A stretch of 64,000 nt of DNA from JACMLX01 sp040384325 (GCA_040384325.1 JAZKJL010000006.1:248001-312000); one strand, 5' to 3'; positions 25,651-33,521 are shown, counted from the first letter of the stretch. A program made the numbers and translations. The notes: a model not told the origin generated them from the sequence alone.

Positions 25651-26982
25651 TCACCGTGGTTCGGGTCCCGGTGCCAGCAGCCCGCCGTAGCGCAGGCCAC
25701 GCAGGTCGTCGCGCATCCCCTGGAACAGGTCGGCATTGAAGCGGTTCTCCTCGCGCTCCGCAGGCCCGTCGAATTCGCTGAAGGCCGACCCGCTCAGGCC
25801 ACCGAGAAATCGTGTCACCGCCGACTCCTGCACCGCGACACGGAAGTCGCGCGTGATGTAAGTCTGGCCGCCGGCGCCGGTGCGGAAGCTGACCTTGCCC
25901 ACGATGCCGCCCTGCTCGAACGGACGGCGCAGCGGCGAACGCAGCATCGCCGCGGCACCGAGCGGCAACTGCCAGTCGGGTGCCTTGTCGAAGCGCATCG
26001 CCCAGCCGTGCTCCGAGGCACTGCGAAGGAAGCTCAGGTTGCCCTGCATGCCCTTGAAGCCGACGGTGAAGATCGAGTACTTCGTGCTGGCGTCGATCGT
26101 CATGCGCAGCGTGTCGGGCATGGCACGCGCCGGGCCGTCGAGCGGCACCAGGCCGCCGTCGAGCACCCGCAGCCGAACGGTCATCACGCGGTCGCGACTG
26201 CGGATCTCGAGCCAGCGCACGTTGCGCGTGTCGCGCAGCACGATGTGCCATGCGGCGCGACCGAAGTACTTGGAGACGAAACGCGCGTAGAGCGGGAACT
26301 CCGCCTGCAGCCAGTCGGGATGCAGCGTGGTCACGATCGTCAGCGACGACGTGCCGTCGGTGAGTCGCTGCGTGTGCAGGGTGTCGAGCGAGAACATGCG
26401 TCCGAGCGCGGTGGTGGTGCGCGGCAGCGTGCTGCGAAGGTCGGCGCGCAGGTCGGCGTCGGTGCGCCCCTCGGCGCTGCCGAGCAGGGCGCGGAATCCG
26501 TTGCGCCAGTCGGTGGGCGACATGGTGCCGACGGCGAAGTCCACCGCGGTGCGCCATTCGAACTCGCCGTCATTGGCCAGTTTCGTCAGCTGGGTGAGGT
26601 GCCGTGCGTCAGCGAGGCGGTCGGGGTACGGCGCATCGACGCGTGGCGTGAAGCGATACCGTCCGTCGCCGGAGACGCCCTCGGCCATCAGGAATCGATT
26701 GCGGGCGTCGGGGCGCGAGGTCCAGGCGGTGGTGTCGTCGAAGACGCCCGAGGGTGCGAGGGCACGCTTGCCGAGCTTGGCGCGGGCTTCGGCATAGAAC
26801 GGCGCGCGATCGACGATCAGGTAGCGACGGTACAGCGCGTCGGCGAAGGTGACGCCGTTGGCCTGTGCGCGGGCTGGTGAAGTCCCGAGGGCATCCCAAC
26901 CGGGGCGACAGGCACTGAAGGTGAGCAGCGCGCCAATGCCGAGGATGGTGGCGCGTCGTGTGGAACGGAGAGGGAAGGTCAC
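25651..26982 (-). CDS. Lipoprotein of unknown function
   Basis: The 443-residue product has a signal peptide with lipobox FSAC near residue 25. The mature part has no family motif I recognise. It contains DYRRYL/FYAEARAKLGKR-like segments early, and a beta-rich centre and C-terminus (TIDASTKYSIFTVGFKGMQGN, GGQTYITRDFRVAVQ). It looks like an envelope protein with a beta-sandwich or barrel-like part. It stands alone between the two tRNA genes, and its promoter region lies before the tRNA-Gln gene on the opposite strand. Confidence 0.78.
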   Translation of the reverse strand: MTFPLRSTRRATILGIGALLTFSACRPGWDALGTSPARAQANGVTFADALYRRYLIVDRAPFYAEARAKLGKRALAPSGVFDDTTAWTSRPDARNRFLMAEGVSGDGRYRFTPRVDAPYPDRLADARHLTQLTKLANDGEFEWRTAVDFAVGTMSPTDWRNGFRALLGSAEGRTDADLRADLRSTLPRTTTALGRMFSLDTLHTQRLTDGTSSLTIVTTLHPDWLQAEFPLYARFVSKYFGRAAWHIVLRDTRNVRWLEIRSRDRVMTVRLRVLDGGLVPLDGPARAMPDTLRMTIDASTKYSIFTVGFKGMQGNLSFLRSASEHGWAMRFDKAPDWQLPLGAAAMLRSPLRRPFEQGGIVGKVSFRTGAGGQTYITRDFRVAVQESAVTRFLGGLSGSAFSEFDGPAEREENRFNADLFQGMRDDLRGLRYGGLLAPGPEPR

Positions 26983-27120
26983 TGCCTGAAGCTAGCCGCG
27001 CCCGGTGTGGCTCCCACTCGACCGTAGGAAATGCGGGTACAGGCGATTCTCCCCTTGAAGGGGCGGGCGTGGAGGCCTAGTTTTGAGGTATCCGGCGGCC
27101 GTGAGGCCGACGGGGTGTGC

Positions 27121-27193
27121 TGCCCCTTGGTGTAACTGGCAACATGTCTGATTCTGGATCAGAAGAGTCCAGGTTCGAGCCCTGGAGGGGCAA
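27121..27193 (+). tRNA. tRNA-Gln (anticodon CTG)
   Basis: A 73-base cloverleaf has acceptor arms TGCCCCT and AGGGGCA, anticodon stem TCTGA/TCAGA around loop TTCTGGA (anticodon CTG), and T arm with GGTTCGAGCC. CCA is not encoded. Its last 43 bases (27151-27193) recur twice downstream, at 28034 and 29887, which marks this gene as an integration target. Confidence 0.96.
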
Positions 27194-27201
27194 TAGATGA
27201 G

Positions 27202-27238
27202 AGTCCGGCTGCCCAGTGGGTGGCCGGACTTTCGTTTT
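27202..27238 (+). terminator. Rho-independent terminator of tRNA-Gln
   Basis: AGTCCGGC and GCCGGACT arms (27202-27209, 27223-27230), with an inner CCCA/TGGG pairing, are followed by TTCGTTTTT. It starts 9 bases after the tRNA. Confidence 0.85.
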
Positions 27239-27289
27239 TCGTGGTAGCCTGACTGCCACGACCGTAAGGCACGCAGAAGTTTTCCCGGT

Positions 27290-27617
27290 ATGATGCCTCC
27301 TGCGACCGTCGTCCCTGCCACAGATGCCATTCGCGATCAGGTGCTCGCGGTGCTCCGGGAAAACCGGGGGCGCCTGGCAACGGTGTATGGTGTCCGCGAC
27401 CTAAGGCTGTTCGGCCGCGCGCGGAGAGGCAACGCCAACCAGCGACGTCGATCTCGTCGTGGACTTCGACCCGGACCGGATCACGCTGACGGCTTTCCTC
27501 GACTTCAGCGAAGATCTCGAGGCGCTCCTCGGGCGTCGAGTCGATGTCGTCTCGTTGCAGAAGCTGGCGCCGAGGCTGCGAGCTCAGGTCGAAGCCGAGG
27601 CGGTCCGGGTTGCGTGA
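27290..27617 (+). pseudogene. Frameshifted MNT-type nucleotidyltransferase (antitoxin-like)
   Basis: The first frame encodes IRDQVLAVLRENRGRLATVYG and ends at LRLFG. The plus-one frame then continues as ARGEATPTSDVDLVVDFDP and on to RVDVVSLQKLAPRLRAQVEAEA before TGA at 27615-27617. Together they make a minimal nucleotidyltransferase of the HEPN/MNT toxin-antitoxin type. The junction near 27416 has lost bases (five, if the usual FGSxARG is restored), which removes the catalytic GS and shifts the frame. The SDVDL acidic motif survives in the second frame. A sequencing error at this site cannot be excluded. Confidence 0.75.
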
Positions 27618-27947
27618 TCCCCGTATCGATCTCGAACGCATCGTCCTCTGTGCCGACAAGGTGATCGAGTACGCCGGAGCTATGACGTTCGACGAGTTCG
27701 TCGCTGATGGGCTTCGCATGACGCCACACTTCGCAATCTCGAGATCATGGGTGAAGCGGCGAAGCGTCTCGCCGAACAGATTCGCGAGAGGTTCCCGGAA
27801 GTACCGTGGCGCGAGCTGACCGGATTTCGGGATCGTCTCGCCCATGCGTACGATGCGCTTGATGATCGGATCGTGTGGGACGCGGTGCAAAGGAGTGTGC
27901 CCGCGACACGCGTCGCCGTGCGTGCGGCACTCGAGGCCCTCGGCTGA
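27610..27947 (+). pseudogene. Frameshifted HEPN-domain protein (HepT-like toxin remnant)
   Basis: From TTG at 27610, overlapping the end of the MNT remnant, the frame reads RDPRIDLERIVLCADKVIEYAG and FDEFVADGLR. A one-base loss near 27718 shifts the frame; the continuation is DATLRNLEIMGEAAKRLAEQ, then PWRELTGFRDRLAHAYDALDD, to a TGA at 27945. GFRDRLAHAY is the HEPN RNase motif (RxxxxH), and it now lies after the shift. As written, the encoded toxin is cut before its active site. The overlap and order are those of MNT-HEPN operons. Confidence 0.75.
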
Positions 27948-28033
27948 CACGGAAGCGCGGTCAATGATCTGTCGCAGGAGTGGCCGAAGGTCGATGGGCG
28001 TGACATCAGTCACAGCTGAGCCCGCTCAGCCAC

Positions 28034-28076
28034 ATTCTGGATCAGAAGAGTGCAGGTTCGAGCCCTAGAGGGGCAA
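28034..28076 (+). repeat. Second copy of the tRNA-Gln 3' end (att-like)
   Basis: These 43 bases match 27151-27193 of tRNA-Gln at 41 of 43 positions. The 5' half of the tRNA is absent, so it is not a gene. The 12 bases before it (GCTCAGCCACAT, sharing its last two bases with the repeat) also occur before the third copy but not in the tRNA. Confidence 0.88.
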
Positions 28077-28098
28077 CTCGAGGTTTTGAGTACGGGTG

Positions 28099-28124
28099 AC
28101 GGCATCCTTCAGGGGTGCCGTTTT
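28099..28124 (+). terminator. Hairpin with T-tract after the second tRNA-Gln 3' copy
   Basis: ACGGCA and TGCCGT arms with an inner TCC/GGGG pairing and a short loop are followed by TTTT. It may insulate unit B from upstream transcription. Confidence 0.6.
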
Positions 28125-28272
28125 CGTTTCTCGGCGCCCCTGGAACAGGTAGGGAATGCATTCGGGGCGGGTTTGCGGGTGTGGCGCGCCCGCGGTGCAA
28201 GTCGTATTTAAGACGGCACCGCGATCATCTCGCGAGCGATACCGGCATGACCCACGCACACGGAGGTGCAGC

Positions 28273-28917
28273 ATGGAAGCATCCGCGACCGCGACCCCGA
28301 CACGCACCGCGTACCGCATCAGGGCGAACCAGCTCGAGGCGTGCAACTGCCGCCATGGGTGCAATTGCCAGTTCGGCGGCGGGCCCAACGAGGGCGCGTG
28401 CGAGTTCCTCATGGCGCTGGATGTCACCGACGGGCACTTCGGCGATGTGGACCTGACCGGGATGCGCGTCGCGGTCGCGGCGAAGTATCCAGGAGCCATC
28501 CATGAGGGGAATGGGCACGTGGCCCTGTTCGTGGACGAATCCTCTCGCCCCGAGCAGGTCGATGCCATCGTCACCATCTTCACCGGCCAGGCGGGCGGGA
28601 TGCCGTGGGAGGCGCTGGCCGCCACTGTGACACGCCTCGACGGCCCGGTTCGCGCGCCGATCACGTTCCGCGCTGAGGGCCGCCGCACGCTGCTGCAGAT
28701 CCCGGGCGTGCTCGAGGCGCAGCTCACGCCGATCCGCAACGTCGTCACGGGCGAGGAGTCGGAGGTGCACATCGTCTACCCGAAGGGCGGCTTCTTCTGG
28801 AACGACGGCAACATCGTGACCACCGACACCATGTACGTGCGCCACGGTGACATGGCATTCGAGCACCCGAGCCGGTTCGCTTCCACGGCGACGGTGGACT
28901 GGCACAACCAGAGCTGA
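28273..28917 (+). CDS. DUF1326 family protein
   Basis: The 214-residue protein carries the family's cysteine motif EACNCRHGCNCQFGG near residue 19, which suggests metal or thiol chemistry. The rest (YPGAIHEGNGHVALFVDE, TFRAEGRRTLLQIPG) follows the DUF1326 pattern. Function is unknown in the literature I can recall. It is followed after 32 bases by a DUF2182 gene, a known pairing, so the two products probably work together at the membrane. GGAGG lies 7 bases before the ATG. The pair makes up the cargo of unit B between tRNA-Gln repeats. Confidence 0.88.
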   Translation: MEASATATPTRTAYRIRANQLEACNCRHGCNCQFGGGPNEGACEFLMALDVTDGHFGDVDLTGMRVAVAAKYPGAIHEGNGHVALFVDESSRPEQVDAIVTIFTGQAGGMPWEALAATVTRLDGPVRAPITFRAEGRRTLLQIPGVLEAQLTPIRNVVTGEESEVHIVYPKGGFFWNDGNIVTTDTMYVRHGDMAFEHPSRFASTATVDWHNQS

Positions 28918-28949
28918 CCCACCTGACGTCCTGAGACGAGCGTAACGCC

Positions 28950-29795
28950 GTGGGAGCGCAGGCGCCCGGCGCCACGGCCGCGGTCGACGCGCCGAAGGGC
29001 GACGCGATGGTGGAGCGTGTCGTGCGACGAGACCGGATAGCGGTGGGTGCCGGCGTCGTCGTCGTCGCGTCGCTCGCGTGGGCGCACCTCCTCGGCATGG
29101 GCGGGCATACCGCGCCGATGGGCGGCGGCATGGGGACCAGCATGGCGAGGAGCATGGCAATGCCGCACCCGCAGGCGTGGGGCGGCGCGGACCTCGCGCT
29201 GCTGGTCATCATGTGGGCGGTGATGATGGTGGCGATGATGCTCCCCTCGGCGGCACCACTCGTCCTCCTGTTTGCGACGATCTCACGCCGCCGGCGCGAG
29301 CGCCGGAGCCCCGCCGCGCCAACGACGGCTCTTGCCGCAGGATACCTCCTCGCGTGGGCGGCCTTCGCGGTGGCCGCGGGGATCGCGCAGTGGGCACTGC
29401 ACAGGGCCGCGCTGCTCTCGCCTGCGACGTCGACAGCGGGCCCCACGCTCGGCGGTCTTCTCCTCGTCGCCGCCGGCCTCTATCAGTGGACACCGCTCAA
29501 GGGTCGGTGCCTGAGTGAGTGCCGCTCGCCGCTTGGCTTCCTCACGCGCGAGTGGCGCGAGGGGACGCGAGGCGCGCTCGTCATGGGGGCGCGCCACGGC
29601 GCGTTCTGCGTCGGTTGCTGCTGGGTGCTGATGGCGCTGCTGTTCGTGGCCGGCGTCATGAACATGCTCTGGATTGCGGCCCTGACGATTTACGTGCTGG
29701 TCGAGAAAGTCGCCCCCGCCGGCGGCTGGTTCGCGCGGGTCGCGGGACTGCTTCTCGTGGCGTGGGGCGGCTGGGTGCTGGCCGCGAGCTCGTAA
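28950..29795 (+). CDS. DUF2182 metal-binding-type integral membrane protein
   Basis: The 281-residue protein has about seven hydrophobic segments. It shows the DUF2182 motifs MWAVMMVAMMLPSAAP (about residue 89), LKGRCLSECRSPLGF (about 183) and GARHGAFCVGCCWVLM (about 212). The Met, His and Cys residues clustered in these motifs could bind a soft metal such as copper, but that is inference. The N-terminal loop HLLGMGGHTAPMGGGMGTSM is Met/His/Gly-rich, which adds weight to metal handling. The start is GTG. It is the second cargo gene of unit B. Confidence 0.86.
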   Translation: MGAQAPGATAAVDAPKGDAMVERVVRRDRIAVGAGVVVVASLAWAHLLGMGGHTAPMGGGMGTSMARSMAMPHPQAWGGADLALLVIMWAVMMVAMMLPSAAPLVLLFATISRRRRERRSPAAPTTALAAGYLLAWAAFAVAAGIAQWALHRAALLSPATSTAGPTLGGLLLVAAGLYQWTPLKGRCLSECRSPLGFLTREWREGTRGALVMGARHGAFCVGCCWVLMALLFVAGVMNMLWIAALTIYVLVEKVAPAGGWFARVAGLLLVAWGGWVLAASS

Positions 29796-29886
29796 GTATG
29801 CGGGCGCCGCGCCGCTCGCTCCACGCTACCCACGCATGACGTGCATCGTCAGGCCGATGAGTCAGACACTTCGTCTGCTCAGCCAC

Positions 29887-29929
29887 ATCCGGGATCAGCA
29901 GAGTCCAGGTTCGGGGCCTGGAGGGGCAA
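29887..29929 (+). repeat. Third copy of the tRNA-Gln 3' end (att-like)
   Basis: These 43 bases match the tRNA-Gln 3' end at 38 of 43 positions. Similarity continues past the tRNA into GATGAG and the start of the terminator region, as after the intact gene. It probably marks the distal edge of the island. Confidence 0.82.
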
Positions 29930-29934
29930 CTGAT

Positions 29935-29969
29935 GAGGGCCCGGTCGCCGATGTGGCGGCTGGGCCCTC
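29935..29969. terminator. Hairpin after the third tRNA-Gln 3' copy
   Basis: GAGGGCCC and GGGCCCTC arms enclose a second pairing, CGCC/GGCG. It occupies the same position as the terminator of the intact tRNA-Gln gene but lacks a run of T. It lies between the DUF2182 gene and the facing TIM-barrel gene. Confidence 0.6.
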
Positions 29970-30027
29970 GTCGTTCGCGCGTGTCTGGCCAAGGCCAGAG
30001 GGCGACGTCACATGATCCAGCCACGTG

Positions 30028-30942
30028 CTACCGGTACTTCATGCCCCGAAGATAGGCGATGCTCTGCGGCGCACTGTTGACCGGATCGGTGGTTTCGTCC
30101 TCGAGATAGAACTGCGCGAATCCGTCGCGCTCCGCCGCCTGCAGCAGTGCGGGCCAGTCCACCTGGCCGACACCGATCGGCACCTTCAGCGAATCCGGAA
30201 TCCCGCCGGCGAGTGAGCCGCGCGCCAGGCCGGGTTTCATGTCCTTGATGTGCATCAGCTTGAAGCGACCCGGATACTTGCGGATCAACCCCACCGGGTC
30301 CTGGCCGGGCAGCCACGTCCACAGCACATCCATCTCGAAGCTGACGAGTGACGGATCGGTCTCCTTGATGATGAGATCGAGCAACGTCCCGTCGCCGTAC
30401 GGCACAGGCTCGTAGCCGTGATTGTGATAGAAGAACGTGAGCCCCGCCGCCTTCAGTGTGCGTCCGAAGGCGTTGAAGTCCTGCACGGCCTGACGGGCGT
30501 TCGCCAGCGTGAAGCCGGTCGAGTCATGCGGGTACCAGGCAATGCCGACATACTGCGCACCGAGCGCCTTGGCGTCGGCGATCACGCTGTCGGGACGGTT
30601 CTTCAGGTCCTCGTAGCCGACGTGCATGGACGTCGCCTGCAAGCCGGCGCTGCGCAGCGCCTCGGCGAACTCCGTTCGCGACTTCCCATAGAGGCCGGCG
30701 GTCTCGACGTGCGTGAAGCCCATCTTGCGGATCGTCGAGAGCATGGTCGGCACATTTCCCGAGAGCGTGCGAAAACTCCACAACTGGACCCCGAGCAGCG
30801 CGCGGAAATCGCTGGCCACCGTCGGAGGCGAGGCGACACTTGCCGTCGAATCAGCAGCTGGCGCGGGCGGACGGCTGCACCCGCCCAGCGCCACGATCAG
30901 TGCACAGGCGAGTGGCAGTGCTGTCGCAAAGGACGACTTCAT
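30028..30942 (-). CDS. Exported sugar phosphate isomerase/epimerase-like TIM-barrel lipoprotein
   Basis: The 304-residue protein has a signal peptide with lipobox LGGC (Cys near residue 22), then an AP-endonuclease-2/xylose-isomerase-like barrel. Recognisable parts are VQLWSFRTL, KMGFTHVETAGLYG, FFYHNHGYE, FEMDVLWTWLPG, MHIKDM and a late FYLEDETTDP. The His, Glu and Asp residues in these segments are the usual divalent-metal ligands of the family. It is probably a periplasmic or surface sugar isomerase, epimerase or 3-keto-sugar enzyme; the substrate is unknown. It faces the island. Confidence 0.85.
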   Translation of the reverse strand: MKSSFATALPLACALIVALGGCSRPPAPAADSTASVASPPTVASDFRALLGVQLWSFRTLSGNVPTMLSTIRKMGFTHVETAGLYGKSRTEFAEALRSAGLQATSMHVGYEDLKNRPDSVIADAKALGAQYVGIAWYPHDSTGFTLANARQAVQDFNAFGRTLKAAGLTFFYHNHGYEPVPYGDGTLLDLIIKETDPSLVSFEMDVLWTWLPGQDPVGLIRKYPGRFKLMHIKDMKPGLARGSLAGGIPDSLKVPIGVGQVDWPALLQAAERDGFAQFYLEDETTDPVNSAPQSIAYLRGMKYR

Positions 30943-31253
30943 GGGACGAGGCTCCTGGGCCGCTTGGGTGTGGCGGAAAGTGAGGTGAACGGCGTCGCAC
31001 GGTCATGCGCGGCCCCGCGCCGAGGGCCGCCCAGCTCGCGTTGAAGCGCACAGTAGCCGGGGCGCCACGCAAAGGTGGCGGGCTGCAGGCGATGATGATA
31101 CCGCCAGTGGTACGGTGAGTGACATCCAGCCTGCGCGCTGGCGTGATCGCCGTCGCCGTCATCCGCGGTGGCGCACGTGGCGGTGACGCGACATACTTGC
31201 GCGTCCTGCTGCTGGTTGACGTGTCACCGTAGCGCCGCGAGGCCGAGCATTCC
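30943..31253. other. Intergenic region between divergent genes
   Basis: These 311 bases contain no credible gene. Two short inverted repeats are visible: CGCCAC-N6-GTGGCG at 31063-31080 and TACC-N6-GGTA near 31110. No clear promoter pair was identified. Confidence 0.55.
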
Positions 31254-31892
31254 ATGCACTTCCTAAAGTTCGGTCGACGGCTGACTGACGATGCCCTCAA
31301 CCGGGTCGCCGACCACGTGCACCGACGCCATCCCGATGCCATTCCCGTCTTCTGGAATGGCACGTTCGAGCAGATCCACGCCGACTGTCAGCTGTGGGTG
31401 GTCGGACATGGCAGCAATGATGGCTTCCTCACCGAGACCACTGCCGCCAAGTCCCCGCGGTTCAGCGCGGCCAGCTTCGCCTCGTTGCTGCAGGCCAAGC
31501 AGCTGCCGAAGGCGTATCGGATCCGCATCAAGCTCTCGCAATGCTGGGGCGGCAAGTACATCGGCGATGGATCGGCGCACGCGCAGGCGCATTCGCAGGA
31601 TTGGAGTTTCGCCAAGAAGCTGGCACAGATGCTGAACAAGCCACCGTTCGACTACAAGCGCGTGCAGGTTGGTGGCTTCGAGTCGGAAGCACACTGGATG
31701 TTCAAGGGCACGAGCAAGAGTACTGGCCGCAAGTCGTTCACCGCCCCCTCACTGGAAGGCGACACGCACCTGAGTCGGGTCTGGTATGACCACACCGGCA
31801 TGGCGATCGCCAAGGCGGATGACCGGGATGCGAACGAGGCCGTGTTCGTCTACTTCCCCTTCGACTTCACGACCAGCGTCGGGTTCCAGTGA
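31254..31892 (+). CDS. Putative caspase-fold (CHAT/C80-like) cysteine peptidase-like protein
   Basis: The 212-residue protein has WVVGHGSNDG with His52 and, 45 residues later, IRIKLSQCWGG with Cys97. A hydrophobic strand ending in H-G and a second strand ending in C-x-G-G is the dyad layout of caspase-fold peptidases such as CHAT, C80 and clostripain relatives. No signal peptide or extra domain is present. The C-terminal half (FESEAHWMFKGTSK, HTGMAIAKADD) is not recognised. It stands alone, with no obvious substrate or partner gene. The family call is an inference from this spacing and needs a structure-based search. Confidence 0.55.
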   Translation: MHFLKFGRRLTDDALNRVADHVHRRHPDAIPVFWNGTFEQIHADCQLWVVGHGSNDGFLTETTAAKSPRFSAASFASLLQAKQLPKAYRIRIKLSQCWGGKYIGDGSAHAQAHSQDWSFAKKLAQMLNKPPFDYKRVQVGGFESEAHWMFKGTSKSTGRKSFTAPSLEGDTHLSRVWYDHTGMAIAKADDRDANEAVFVYFPFDFTTSVGFQ

Positions 31893-31961
31893 GGACGCGT
31901 CGCACAGCGGGCGGGTGACCTCGCGGCGGGACCGCCGCGAGGGGGCGCGCGTGAGGATGCC

Positions 31962-33518
31962 GTGATCACCTCCAGCGACCGCCGCCTCGCCTTGCGCGTC
32001 ATCCTGATCGCCACCGCGCTCCGCCTGCTCGTCGCCACCGCGCTGCCGCTCGGCATCGACGAGAGCTACGCGGCCGTCATCGCGCGCACACTCTCGCTGA
32101 GCTACTTCGACCACCCGCCGGCGGTGTTCTGGATCGCGCATGCGGCGGCGGCGCTGGGTGGGGAATCGCCGATCGCGCTGCGGTGGCCGTTCGTGCTGCT
32201 GTTCGCGGCTACCTCGTGGATGCTCTTCCTCCTCGGCGCACGCCTCTTCTCGACGCGTGCAGGCGTCTGGACGGTGATCGCGGCGCAGCTGATCCCGGTG
32301 TTCTCGCTGTCCAGCGGTGGCTGGGTGCTGCCCGACGGACCGCTGCTGTTCGGCAGCACCGCAGCCGCGCTGGCGCTCGCGATCGCGCTGCCGGTCGGTG
32401 CGCACGATGCACGCGGCGTGACCGCGAAAGGCGGGGACGTTACCGCGTGGCGCGCCTGGCTGCTGCTCGGCCTCGCCCTCGGCATGGCGGGGTTGTCCAA
32501 GTACCACGCCGCGCTGCTCGGTGCCGGCATGCTGGCGTTCGTGCTGACCGACGATGCCGCGCGGCGCTGGATGGCGAAGCCGCCGCCGTTCGTGGCGCTG
32601 GCGCTCGCGGTGCTCTGCGTGCTACCGGTGTTCGTGTGGAACGCGCAGCACGACTGGATCTCGTTCCGATTCCAGGGCGGTCGCGCCGCCGGGGCAGGCA
32701 ATCCGGTCACGGCACTCCTGCAGAACATCGCCGGACAGGCAGGTTACCTGCTGCCGTGGTTCTGGGTGCCGCTGGTGGTGGTGCTATACCGCGGACTGCG
32801 GACGGGTCCACGGGATCGCGCGACCTGGTTCTGTTGCTGCCTTGGCGCAGGCCCGGTGCTGGTGTTCACCCTCGCCGCATTGGGCGGTCGCGCTGGGTTG
32901 CCGCACTGGCCGGCGCCGGGGTTCTTCCTGTTGCTGCCGTTGCTGGGCGCAGCCATCGCCCGATGGGAGCAACGCGCTCCGCGCACCGCACGCACGCGGA
33001 TGTTCACAGCTGGCGCGGTGTACGTGACGCTGCTGACGATCGTGGTCACGCACGCGGCGACGGGCTGGGTGGCGACGGTCGTCCCCAGCCTGCGTCGTCG
33101 CGATCCGGCATTCGAACTGCTGGAGTACCGGTCGCTGCGCGACACGCTGTCGGCGACGGGACTGCTGCAGGGCGCCCGCTACGTCGCGACGACCGACTGG
33201 CTGCGTGGCGCGAAGGTGGGCCACGCACTGGGTGCGTCGGCGCCGGTGCTGGTGCTGAACGACGACATGCGCCACTTCCGATTCGCCGCCGATACCGCGG
33301 CACTTCGTGGCGCCGATGGGCTGCTTCTCACCCGGGTGACGGGTACGATGACCGTCGACTCGGTGCAGCGCGCGGCCATCCAGTACGCATCGCTGTTCGA
33401 CTCGCTGCACTTTGTGCGCACCGTTCCCGTGCTGCGCGGCGCCGACACCGCCCTGACTCTCGGTGTGTTCACCACCCACCACCTGGGCCGCAGCTGGCAC
33501 GCGGCCACGCCGCCTTGA
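31962..33518 (+). CDS. Glycosyltransferase family 39 (ArnT/PMT-like), polytopic membrane protein
   Basis: The 518-residue protein has about eleven to twelve membrane segments and a C-terminal soluble part of about 150 residues. Near the N-terminus GIDESYAAVI (about residue 31) holds the conserved Asp-Glu of the first periplasmic loop, and LSYFDHPPAVFW (about 45) is the DHPP motif of GT39 enzymes. These use polyprenyl-phosphate sugars to modify lipid or protein acceptors at the periplasmic face. The acceptor cannot be predicted. GTG start. It ends three bases before the facing PHP-DUF3108 gene. Confidence 0.88.
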   Translation: MITSSDRRLALRVILIATALRLLVATALPLGIDESYAAVIARTLSLSYFDHPPAVFWIAHAAAALGGESPIALRWPFVLLFAATSWMLFLLGARLFSTRAGVWTVIAAQLIPVFSLSSGGWVLPDGPLLFGSTAAALALAIALPVGAHDARGVTAKGGDVTAWRAWLLLGLALGMAGLSKYHAALLGAGMLAFVLTDDAARRWMAKPPPFVALALAVLCVLPVFVWNAQHDWISFRFQGGRAAGAGNPVTALLQNIAGQAGYLLPWFWVPLVVVLYRGLRTGPRDRATWFCCCLGAGPVLVFTLAALGGRAGLPHWPAPGFFLLLPLLGAAIARWEQRAPRTARTRMFTAGAVYVTLLTIVVTHAATGWVATVVPSLRRRDPAFELLEYRSLRDTLSATGLLQGARYVATTDWLRGAKVGHALGASAPVLVLNDDMRHFRFAADTAALRGADGLLLTRVTGTMTVDSVQRAAIQYASLFDSLHFVRTVPVLRGADTALTLGVFTTHHLGRSWHAATPP

Positions 33519-33521
33519 CCG

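Larger units (their letters stand above)
27194..29929. mobile_element. Putative tRNA-Gln-associated genomic island of two units, no integrase visible
   Basis: The intact tRNA-Gln gene is followed by two direct copies of its 3' 43 bases, ending at 28076 and 29929. Unit A (27194-28076) holds a decayed MNT/HEPN pair; unit B (28077-29929) holds DUF1326 and DUF2182 genes. Each tRNA 3' copy is followed within about 25 bases by a hairpin. The arrangement is that of tandem integrations at a tRNA attachment site. No recombinase, relaxase or phage gene is present, so the units are either remnants or mobilised in trans. The boundaries are inferred from the repeats. Confidence 0.65.

Noticed and set aside
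27290..27947. Programmed frameshifting to make a functional MNT and HEPN protein.
   Set aside because: Neither junction has a slippery heptamer or a following structure I can see, and the first junction has also lost catalytic-motif bases, so decay or sequence error is simpler.
28034..28076. Possible additional tRNA-Gln genes here and at 29887-29929.
   Set aside because: Only the 3' half is present. The acceptor 5' strand and D arm are missing, so no cloverleaf can form.
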